From Cytospora piceicola (taxonomy: Eukaryota > Ascomycota > Sordariomycetes > Diaporthales > Cytosporaceae), in the NCBI GenBank assembly GCA_023375675.1, contig JALQBC010000073.1, forward strand, positions 32,619 to 96,618: a stretch of DNA of 64,000 nucleotides, in the 5' to 3' direction. A model generated the notes under the pieces. The model ran no database searches and was not told the origin of the DNA. It worked only from the letters and a program-made list of their open reading frames with translations. The translations under genes and the position numbers were made by a program. How positions within the stretch are numbered: the first letter of the stretch is position 1; each line of letters begins with the position of its first letter. Shown here one piece after another: positions 10,350-20,188 of the stretch.

Positions 10350-12462
10350 TCAGTTATCAACTTGATCCGGATGGGCCATATGCCGCGAACGTGAGTCTTG
10401 GCGGATTTTCATGATGCTGAGCGCTGCGGAGTGAAGGATTACTCGGCGCATAACGGTATGGTCCGGGATATTCTCGCCCTCGAACTGATTGCCAGTGATG
10501 ACAAGATATATGAAGTCGATGAGCATGAACATGCCCGTGGCCACCAGACGATTACCTGAATCCATGGAGCTTAACTCCTTCTGTAGTCCAGGCAGCTTTG
10601 CATGGAATACAAGGTCCCTGTCATGAATGGGATAGTCGTTCGGGAAAAGCTTTCGGACGAGTAACACCCAGTCATTCTTGGGGTTATCGTAGTGATTCAC
10701 CACATGGATAGATCCACACCCGTCGGCTTTCCCCCCCTTCTCGAAGGCAGCAAGGGCGTATGTCTCTTGGCCAGGGGTATCGTCCATGAGGACTGCAAAT
10801 TGCACCACATTTCCATTCTCCCAGGCCTCAAGATTCCCTTGCTTTGCTTGAGGGGGCAGGACTTCCGACGAGGACAGCGTCTTGAGCCAACCGCACGGCA
10901 ACATGTCATGGGCTACGTCCATGTCCACAGCGATCTTGTGACACATGAATCCCATCAGCGCGCGCCAGTGACGGGGTATCAAACCGAGACCAGTCTGGAC
11001 CATAGTGGCTTGTTCGAGCGCGGTGGCAGCCATGGTCAAATCTTTTACGTCGACCTTCAAGCCGCGGATGTCGCTTATAGCCAAGTGTTCGATGTTGTAT
11101 GTGCTCGAAATCCCGAACGACCAGCTTCCTTGTTGGCCGGGGTGATAGGTAAGTGATCTGATGTCCTCCAGCAGGGGTGCATTGGAAGGGTCAGTAATAA
11201 ATCTCTTCGGGTCTGTGAACAGGTCAGTGAGATCCTTCCGAACCGAAGTATTGTCGAGGCACTGCCGTAGAATGTGCCAAAAGCATGTCGGAACCTTCGA
11301 TACGTCGTCGAGTGTGAACTGGATGGATACAAGGAGGTCGTAGATTGGGAGGTTGAGCCTCCCGCCAGACTCATACCCTTCGAAAAGCTTGCGCAAGGCT
11401 CTTCCCTTATTGATCTGCTCCCTGAACTTCTCCAGCGAAGAGAACTCGGGCATCTAACTCAAAATGTCAGTTCGACGTTGGAGCAAGCTACCCATGTAAA
11501 AGGTGGAACCTTACATCTGTGAGGGTCGGGTCAAGTCTGAACAATTCGTCTCTCGTGTTTGTAATAGCATCGTCCAACCGAGGATTCTTCGGCCTGCCTC
11601 GACCCCGAACACCACCAGTCTCCAGCCCTTGAGAGACGTCATTCGTTGAATCCGGAGGGCTCACGCGTTGTCTGGAATCCTGCTGGGCTGCCGCGGTAAC
11701 ACGGTTGTCCACCATCCTGCTGATATTCATCCACGTCTTGATGTCCTCTTCGACATGGAAATCCGCGATCCGTATGGACTTGTGGGTAGAAGCCAGGACG
11801 GCGTTGGCGAGTTGTTGGTCGGGGCCTTGCGTTTGTCGATCCAGGATTTCGTCCTGGTGATCGCCCTCCGCTTCCACACTCTGCTTGTCGTGGTAGTAGA
11901 CGATTGATGCCAGTACCCTGACTGGAATGAATACTGAACCTGCATCGCTGATCCCATTGACGAGTTTCCTGGTTTCATCTTTGGCTGTCGGCGGGACGTT
12001 TGCGTCCATGAGCTTCTTCATCTCGTCGGTACTGATCAGAATGAGCGTCGATAAAGAAGAGCCTGTGAGTGTGTCATAGACCTCGGGACAACGGGATTTC
12101 CATTTCTTGAAGGCGGTCTCTTTCATCTGGACATCCTTGAAGACGTCGCTGACCTTGGAACGCCGTTCCTCGAGGGCCAATTGCCTAGTCGCTGCCTCCT
12201 CGTACATCTCGAAAACCAGTTCTGCAAATTTCATGTCCACATGCACTTTGCGTGTTTGTGACTCAACGCCTTTGTCTTCACCACCGGCCATGAGGGCCGC
12301 TGATTTTTTGAGGGTCTTGAGGCTGGCTGTGGCCTTCTCCTTCCATTCAGAGATCATCTCATCGATTCTTGCGAGGTCCGTTTGGCACTTCGCGCGTTGT
12401 TTGGCAAGTCCATGAAGCATAGCAGCACTGAGCACCGGACGCTCATCACCCGCTGGATCCAT
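10350..12462 (-). CDS. Unrecognised coiled-coil protein
   Basis: Two exons on the minus strand: 12462-11515 and 11453-10350, joined in phase 0 across a 61-nt intron (GTAAGG donor, TTAG acceptor, CTGAC branch-like site), giving 683 residues. The first ~200 residues are Lys/Glu/Ala-rich and predicted coiled-coil. A basic patch VRGRGRPKNPR near residue 290 looks like an AT-hook or nuclear signal. The second exon is a globular, hydrophobic-patterned region of ~365 residues with no motif I recognise. The start ATG is the first in a long open frame. A tandem duplication lies just upstream in the promoter. The function is unknown and I assign none. Confidence 0.7.
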
Positions 12463-12500
12463 GGTGAAGTTCGTAATTGTTCACACCGAATAAACGAAGT

Positions 12501-12850
12501 GCCTGTTGATGAACCGCAAAGTTCAAGTATGGTCTCGAAAGGTCGGGTGTAAGAGATGTGTGTCGAAAGGTTACTCGAGTTGCAAGGAAAGCCTCGAAGC
12601 TGTCGAAGGAGGAAGGTGCGAGGACCTGCCGCAATATGAAAATCAGATCAAGCTATTGAATATCCAGACCGGAAAAGCCAAGTGCATGTTGATGGACCGC
12701 GAGGTCAGGTATGGTCTCGAAGGTCGAGTGCAATAGATGTGTCGCGAAAGGTTACTTGAGTTGCAAGGAAAGCTTCGAAGCGGTCGAAGCGGGAAGGTGC
12801 GAGGAGTTTATGCCCCGCTGCAAGATGAGAATCAGATCAAGCTATTGCGA
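12501..12850. repeat. Tandem duplication (~183 bp period) upstream of the 10.3-12.5 kb gene
   Basis: Two copies start near 12505 and 12688 (each with GTTGATG-ACCGC, then TATGGTCTCGAA, GGTTACT-GAGTTGCAAGGAAAG and GGAAGGTGCGAG). They end near 12660 and 12850 with a shared AATCAGATCAAGCTATTG. The copies differ by scattered substitutions and small indels. The array lies within 40-390 bp upstream of the minus-strand start codon, so it occupies the putative promoter or 5' UTR. Confidence 0.85.
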
Positions 12851-14140
12851 AACCGTCGGTTCCAGGCGCCAAGATTCTGGTCATCGAACCGAGAATCCTT
12901 CAAGACGCTGTTGCAATATCTGACGACGGTTAGGCTGTTCGATTGGGAAGATGAACTTGACCGGTGTCTGCCCAGCTACCTAGGTAGTTTATGTAGGCAA
13001 ACTAGAATATCGGTTAGTCTCGGTCAGTTGTCGATCGTATATCATGTAGAAGGAAGAAAACAAACCTGCGATGTCAGTGAACGACAAAAGCTCCAAAAAG
13101 AAGCCCACCAGTATTTCTGGCCTCTCAAGACGCCGTAGATTGAGCTCGATGAGAGTTCGGTGGAAAGGCGCCTTGGTTCTTCTTGAGGTAGTCGGAAAGG
13201 CAAGACGGCTGGGTAGAGATAGTTGCCAAGCTTCTGTCCAGATCGCAAGATTTGGCTCCGCCTTCTCCCATGTATTAGATCTCCTTTCGACTGATGTGGA
13301 AGGAGCTAAGGGGATTGCGAAATGCCGAAAAGAAAGAAAAAGGATAGGAGATAAGACATGTCAGGGTTCGTGGATTGCTGCAACTCGAGGCAAACCAGGT
13401 AAGGCAAGGTAGGGGGGGTTGAATGTATGGTAGGTACAGGAACGGAAGTAGCGAGGTAGGGACTTACCTTACCTATCGACGGGAGTATATCGCTCGAGGC
13501 GAAGCTTGTGGTGAATTATTGACAGGAATTCAGGTTGAATTGTGTTGTTATGGTTCAGGGAAGCGGTTTGTCGGTAGTTTAGCTCCGTGCCGGGGGAGGC
13601 GGCGCATGTATTTCGGTGTTGTGCCTCCACCGCTTGTGTCTTGTTGCGATGTATATGATCATGTTGTTTCTGTTTGTCGCTACCTAACCGGGTCTAAGAG
13701 GCTGATTGCGAGATATGGTAAGAATTGCTCGGGGTATAGTAGCCTCTAACACACGGGACAACGCGTAGCAAGGCAAGGATTGCGAGGCTGTATTCTAGCT
13801 ATTAAAGCACGTGCGGACGAGCCACCAGTTGGCCCGCATCTCGGGCTCTACGTTAGCTAATCCTATCAAAAAGTCTAGGTACTTAGGTAGGGACCTACTT
13901 CAGCAGGTAGCTACCTAGGTATCGGGGCTTTCAAGGAGGTATGTATTGCCTGCCCCAACCTGCTACGAGCGTGGGCAATTCCAGATGTCGCCCCGGCCTT
14001 GGCCAATCTCCCGGTCTTGAAAGACCGACATCACCACGCTTCAACACGCTGCCATTGTAGTAGCCTTTAGGATACAAGTAGTAGGTGTTCGTGTGTGTCT
14101 TTTTATCAAACTATGAAGGGCGTGGGCGCCAGATAGATAT
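12851..14140. other. Intergenic region without a recognisable gene
   Basis: Several frames of 70-130 codons exist (for example 13071-13412 and 13423-13749, plus), but none shows a family motif or splice-supported extension. CCTAGGTA-type words recur at 12978, 13873 and 13914. I see nothing else. Confidence 0.5.
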
Positions 14141-14159
14141 GTCTATAAAAGTGGGGCCG

Positions 14160-14620
14160 AGGCTCACCTAAACGGTGGCCCCCTATTGGCCACCACAGCC
14201 ATCGGGCTTACCTTCTTGGCCGAGGCCACACCGACAACCGCACTATCATCGAGTGGTAGGAAGATGCGAACAAGTACAACCTGCCCTTGAAGACCCTTGT
14301 CGCCCGCGCCGAGCGAGCTATAGACACTCCTGTGGATGAGCCTAAGGCTCAGCCCACGCCTAGCCGCCTGCTCCGGGACTTGCAGTTGAGCACACGCGGA
14401 AACTCACTCTGAATTCCTATTGCAGTCGACGAGGACAAGACCGGTCTTGTTTACGGCTCCGGTTTCACCTTGGCGGACAGCCCTTCCATCGGCCGCAAGC
14501 GCCGCATGGCGAACGACGGATCCTCTGTCCGAACTCACCCTCGTGACTCGGACAAGTGGCGCCTGAAAGGGTACCTAGGTACCCCCTGCTGGTCTGCCGA
14601 GGTACCCGCCACAACCTGAT
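14160..14620 (+). pseudogene. Possible degraded coding fragment, unidentified
   Basis: One plus-strand frame reads as plausible, G+C-balanced coding sequence (YNLPLKTLVARAERAIDTP, then, after a stop, VDEDKTGLVYGSGFTLADSP). It is interrupted by stop codons near 14254 and 14412. No family recognised. It may be a decayed gene or chance. Confidence 0.25.
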
Positions 14621-14879
14621 GCTCTTCATCTTAGCCCAGCTTGTCCTCCCGTGATGAGGCTCTACGGCATCCATTGCTTTTGAAAGCTAATCAGATCTTC
14701 TAGACGGGTGCTGCAGCGAATCAGCGTGATTGTAACTCAGAGCTAATCAGAATCAAGAACAAGGGAAGCATCCAGGTAGGAAAGTTTGTATGTGCTTGCC
14801 CGCCTTGTAAACATTGAATCAACTAACAATCTTCCTAGCGGAAGGCATATAACTCTCTTTGTGAGTTTAGAGCTTACAT

Positions 14880-16689
14880 TTATCGCTTAGACGCAAGGAC
14901 CCGTATCCCGTTCTTCCCCTTCACACCTAGGATGAACCGATCATTAAGCCATTCCACATCCTCTGGCCCCGTGGACCCAGTGAATTCAAAGTCGAACTCC
15001 AACGCTAACATTGCGACGGTGAGATACAGTTCCGCCCATGCAAGACTAAATGAGATTATACCTCTAGTGAGTGAAATGGAACATGAAAAGACACATGGAA
15101 AGAGTCGTTTATTACTCACTGCATGCCGACACATATCCTTGTGCCGCGAGAGAACGGAGCGAAATGTTTCTCCATGCGCTTCTGGGCTTTCTCGTCCGCC
15201 TCGTCCGCCCATCGTTCAGGCCAGAATCGTAAGGCCTGCGGGAAAATCTCCTCATCCATGTGCATGGACATGATGCTCATGCCTACAGGCACGCCCGCGG
15301 GGATGGTCCAGGTGCGGCCCGCCGTCACCCCGCTGCCGCCCTCGTGGTAGGTGAGCTGCTTCTCCGCGACACGTTGCATGCGTGACACGACGCCGGGGGT
15401 CAACCGCAAGCCTTCCTTGACCACGCCCTTTAGGTAAGGCAGCTGGCTTAGCTTGTGCCAGGACCATGCCCGATGATGATGAAGATGATGGAACGACGAT
15501 TCGTCCGAGTCCTCCGCCGCGGCAGTCCACGTCTCTGAGTGTGCATCGAGCTCGGCGCGCAGGCGCGCCAGGATGTGGGTGTTCGAGTAGAGGTGGTATG
15601 CGATGTGGCGAAGGGTGTTGGACGTCGTCTCGAAGCCGGCGCCTGTTACTGTGCCGATCTCATCGTTGACCCGCTTGTAACGTTTCTCCTCCGCTGGCAG
15701 GGATGAAGACAAAATCTGTTCCACGAGAGTCTGGGGGGAGGTCCCCGGGGGGGAAGACTTGCCTTCGCTGGGATTAGTGGCGCCGCCCTGGCGACCATGG
15801 AGGTTGATCAGGTCCTTAGTGTGGTCCTCGCAGTCCCTCATGAAGACGAAGAACGGCCGGAAGTTTCCGGGCACTAGTACAGATGGTATGAGGGGCAACA
15901 GACGTTTGAAGAAGAGATTCGAAAGTTGGATGTGCTTGTTGACGTGCCACAGGTAACCAGCCTTCTGCAGAATACTCGTCAACTCCTTGTTGAACGCCGG
16001 GCTATGCAAGCTATCGTAGCTCTTGCCCAATACATAGGCTGTCGCGATGTCCATGGTCATGGCGCTGAAAGCGAGGCCGAGCTCGAACATAGTGCCTTGA
16101 CTAGTGGCCTCCTCGATACGGTCTTGCAAGAGGTTGATTCTGCTTTGGATCAAACTCATACGTTTCATGACGGCTGGCTTCGATAGGAATGGGTTGATGG
16201 CCATCCGGCGGCGCTTATGTGCATCATGATCGGCCGTAAAGACGGCGCCAGCTGGGGCAGCCTGCCCGCTTGTGGAGAATTCATACTTGTGCCACCGCCC
16301 ATCCTGACGGTAGATCTCATTGAAAAAATCCGAATCATCAATGTGAAGTTCGAAAGGACTGATGCGAACAATGGGGCCTGGTTTTATAACTATCAGTTGG
16401 ATTCGCATACAGGAGACGGAGAAAAGAGCACTGCTGTTGCAACTCACCGTATTTCCTGTGAAACTCGATGATCTTTTGCTCATAAAGACCATCTAACACC
16501 ACATCGTAGTATGCCTCGTACCATCTTGTCAAAACTGCAACCTTGGGGCCTGGGAACTTGGCAAGTGGGTGAATGTAAACGCGGTATATAGCAAGCAGCT
16601 CCATAGGCCAAGAGAGTGAATCCGAGCAAAGCCGAAGTTTCGAAAGGACCGAGTCCTTGGAGTTTGTCAGGCCAGGTGATCCCACCCAT
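14880..16689 (-). pseudogene. Cytochrome P450 monooxygenase with 5' frameshift
   Basis: Exons on the minus strand: 16689-16448, 16377-15120 and 15045-14880. Introns are 70 and 74 nt, GTGAGT/AG at both. The P450 hallmarks are present: I-helix AGFETTS, ExxR in KEGLRLTPG, the PERF-type WPERW, and the heme loop FSRGTRICVG with the axial Cys. The loop leads across the last intron into HLAWAELYL. The N-terminal membrane anchor (GPFETSALLGFTLLAYG) starts with ATG at 16689 but lies one frame away from the following IYRVYIHPLAKFPGPK. The summed exons are 3n+1, so an indel near 16590-16610 breaks the gene. A shorter product could start at an ATG inside MELLAIYRV, without the anchor. Intact enzymes of this type hydroxylate small molecules at the ER. 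It sits at the edge of the polyketide cluster. Confidence 0.8.
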
Positions 16690-17510
16690 AATGCGACCCT
16701 AAAAGAATAACAGCAGATAATTAGGTCAACACTCTTGTACTATGTCGTTCTTCCTCACCGATCAAAGTTCAAAGTACCTAAGTAGGGTTTATGAACTCAT
16801 GTTATTCCACACCTTAGAATGAGAATTGGTGAAGGAAACTGGGAAGGATGCGTGGCCTTCCCGCCCTCTCACCGCCCCATTGTTCCGTTTTGATCGGGAC
16901 TAATTGCTTATGGGTGAGTTGTGTTACAGAAATTACCCCGAGCTCAGAGTCCGATCGAACGGGAGCCGGTCAACCCAGCAACCGTGTGTCTACAGAACGT
17001 CGCTCCTCGCTCCGTACCAAGATCAACTAGATCCAACTTTCGGGCTTTTGATTTCCTTGACGATGTACAGTAATAAGCGTACACTACCGATGCCGTCTGC
17101 TAAGGCAGCACAATTGGATGGACGTTGGTAGCGCTGAAATCGAAGGCAACTTGGCTAGTCTCGGTGTTGCTCGTTGTATATTTCGATACTTTCCCATTTC
17201 CCCCGTGTGTTGATCCACTTCTTTAACTTCGGGCCTGGCTTAGCAAGCTGCGGGTAGTTCTTTTCTTGTTACGCAGTCTGATGCCAACAAAGCTAGATTG
17301 CGATAACTGCTCATCATTCTTATCTATTTACACAGAAACACGAGGGAGCTGTGAGCCAACATAGGGACATATGCCTAGGCCAAGCCATAACACCTTCATT
17401 GCATTGAATTCTCAATGAAATCAAATTTGTAACTATCGTGGGGTTTGATATGGATTTTGCAAGATCACATGATCCTGGTGTTCCCTTACAGTTTGTCTAA
17501 TCTTTTGATA
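16690..17510. other. Intergenic region between P450 and MFS genes
   Basis: No gene seen. It separates the P450 5' end from the 3' end of the MFS pseudogene, so it holds one promoter (for the P450) and one terminator region. No clear motif. Confidence 0.5.
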
Positions 17511-20188
17511 TCAGGATTCTAAGGGCTGCTTGTGTTTTCGAATGTCCTTGAGACCTACGCAACAACAGGCCAGACAAGATGATACTGCGGCAGATGCGGT
17601 CAAGTAATGCACGCGATCAAGACTGTCCGCATAAGCAGCTAAGACACCAGCCAGATCCTGCGCATTGGCAACTGTATCCCGGAATCCCGTCGCACCAGCA
17701 TCAATGATGGTCTGAGGATCGACATGCGGAACATACTTTGGGATGACGGACTTGAGGCTGTTGGTGAATATTGTGGTTCCAAAGCTCAGAAACAAGGAAC
17801 CTCCAAGCGCTTGGCTGAACATGAGGAGTGTCATCGCGACAGGAATCTGAGGGGGGAGCAGACTGTTCTGGACGGCGATGATGGGCTAGCCTATTGTTTA
17901 GTATGGGTTCCATTTACCGCGAGTCACAACAGGATTGACCTACCACCTGCTGTCTGGGGCGATTACGGATTCCGAAACCTCCAGTAGTTATACAGCACGG
18001 TCCAAGTATGTTTCTCACCGAATCTTAACGTTTTCCCTAATTACGCTTTACGTATTAGTTGAAATAAGAAATAAAAGCTATCCTTAAACTCGTCTTATTA
18101 AGAGCTATAGATCTATATAAGCTATAAGATCATTAAGTGAAGGCGCGAAATGTGGAGATCTAAAGGTAATGTTGATAACTTTCCCGTTTCTTCTTCCTCT
18201 TCCTTCTAATATTCTCTGAAAAATCTCTATATTTCGCGCCTTGACTTAATGATCTTATAGCTTATATAGATCTATAGCTCTTAATAAGACGAGTTTAAAG
18301 ATAGCTTTTATTTTTAATATAAACTAAAGCGTAAAGCGTAATTAACTTTAAAAGACTAAGAGAAAACGATTTGAAACATAGCTGGGCCGTGCACCATAGC
18401 TGAGGTTTCGGAATCCGCAATCGCCGCTGACAGTGCAATGCTATTCCGCGAGCAGCCCCTCCTATTATTTGGTAGCCTATCCACTTTTCCACGGACGTCC
18501 CGACATTCATCGTGGAGAAGAGCCCGTTTGAGATGGCGGCCAACGCGCCACCAATGACACCAAATGGTAAGAAGTAGCCTATCTTGCTAACTGGCAATTA
18601 TTAGCTGAGCCTGTCGACGTCTTTCCCATGTGGTACTCACCGAGGAACCCGCTCAGGAACGAAAAGAGCACATGTGGCAACACAAGGGGTAAGATGTACA
18701 CGCCGCTGAGGGTCGGAGACGCCCCTTTGATGGCCTGGAAATAAATGGGCAAGTAGTAAGAAACAGTGATCATTTGGGAAAGGAAGAACCCGTAAGTAAG
18801 ACAGCTTGACCAAACCACCCTCTTCTTGGCCATAGATAGAGGGATCATGGCTGTATCAACCTTGTGCTAATCCCAAGCAACCCAGATTAGAAAAGTAGCG
18901 CCAGCGCCGCAGAAAAGCCCGATAACTTGACGGCTATTCCGTGGGAAGGTGTTACCACTGTATTCCAAGGCGAGTAAAAGCTGCAATGCGGCAGGGGCGA
19001 TAATGACAAAGCCAATGAGATCAACTTTTGCCTGAAGGGTGCGAACAGTAGTCTGAAACGGCGGTTTCTCGACCTGTTCAGGTATGTGGATGAACACGAG
19101 GACGGCAAAAACAAGACCGCCAATGGGAAGATTGATGTAGAAGCCTGTCCACGTTAGACCGCACCTAGTGGTCGGTGGGTTTTACCCAGGAAGGCAACAC
19201 TTACACCATCTCCAAGTTGCATGTTCCGTGAGTGCGCCCCCAACCAGTGGTCCCAAAACTATGCCAAGTTGTGAAACTGCATCGTCCATATTAGCGCAAC
19301 GAGATTTTGGTTATGCGGAAGATTGGATAAACTGACTGCCACTGAGTAAGCCAATCAAAGCTGTTGCAATGTCAGTTTATACGATTGGCCTTAGTATGCT
19401 GGGCTGGGTGGAGCACGTACTTGGTCTTTTTATCATTGGGGAGCACCCGGCGATGATGGTGAAAGCCCCGCTCAAGATTCCGGAACTTCCAATGCCAGCA
19501 ACTGCTCTTCCGACAATCAGCATGGTAGAAGAAACCGCGACACCACATAGGAGGGAACCGAGCTCGAAGATTGCGAAGAAGGTCAAGAAGGTCCACTGTC
19601 ACCACGCATTACTGAGATTAACGAAGACAACACAGGCAGATGTGACAATCGGCGTCCTGCTAACCTTGGAACCGAAATTCATGTAAAATTTCCCAGCAAG
19701 AGGTTGCAGCACTGCGCTTTGATCAAAGATTGATCATTGTAGTTCAGTAAAGGCTATGCGGATGGTCGAGATATGTTACCTAGAGATCAGGTACGCTGAG
19801 CCGTACCAGCCCACATCCGGCAGAGAGTTGAAATGGTTAGTGATTACAGGGATCGCCTGTGCAGAATATCAGGTTATCAGTAAACAAGAGAGAGCATGAT
19901 TCCAAGGTTTTTGGATAATCTCACCGTCACCACTATAGATGTATCGAGCAGCATGAGAAAGCAAGGTAATGTGATGGCTGCCATGATGATGAACAGTTTC
20001 AGGCCAGAAGCGTATTCTGGCCCCTGGGTGCCTGTGGTAAGACTGTTTGCAGGCTCGGGAGCCACTTTGGTGTCGGGTTGATTGGCATTAGGGGCAGCTG
20101 TTAGAGTCTCTGGTGATATATCTTTTTCTGCTTGCTTCTCAACAGATCGTCCCTCAGTAGAAGACGTAGGCGAAGTTCTGGTAGACAT
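17511..20188 (-). pseudogene. MFS efflux pump (DHA14/DHA2-type), interrupted
   Basis: Start ATG at 20188. Exons follow at 20188-19925, 19856-19780, 19716-19665, 19595-19421, 19360-19337, 19276-19205, 19144-18641, then from 18590 into a MITE at about 18434, and finally from about 17890 to the TGA at 17511. The product is a 14-helix drug:H+ antiporter type: motif C region [59 protein letters not shown] and GYQIIGG. Two lesions are visible: an in-frame TAG at 18869-18867, just before the DTAMIPLS segment, and the inserted inverted-repeat element at 17951-18434. Pumps of this kind usually export the product of the adjacent cluster. The reading frame around the TAG is otherwise open on both sides, so the stop is probably recent. 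Confidence 0.85.
17951..18434. mobile_element. Foldback/MITE-like palindromic element inserted in the MFS gene
   Basis: Two arms of about 200 bp are inverted copies: 17951-18152 and 18230-18434, with a ~77-bp T/C-rich loop. The outer ends pair as TGTCNGNGGCGATT / AATCGCCNCNGACA, with CGGATTCCGAAACCT just inside. The inner ends pair almost perfectly around CTTATATAGATCTATAGCTC and GGCGCGAAAT. There is no coding capacity. It splits the MFS coding sequence between GYQIIGGAARGIAL and PIIAVQNSLL. The exact ends and the target-site duplication are ambiguous by 2-4 bases (possibly CA). Confidence 0.85.

Noticed and set aside
10148..10360. 70-codon minus-strand frame overlapping the 3' end of the coiled-coil gene
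   Set aside because: Overlaps the stop of a better-supported gene and has no motif.
13423..13749. 108-codon plus-strand frame
   Set aside because: Composition is not coding-like and there is no recognisable domain or intron extension.
20148..20188. Overlap of PKS and MFS as a genuine fused or bicistronic arrangement
   Set aside because: The PKS tail there has no PKS similarity and simply reads through the MFS leader, so a deletion junction explains it better.
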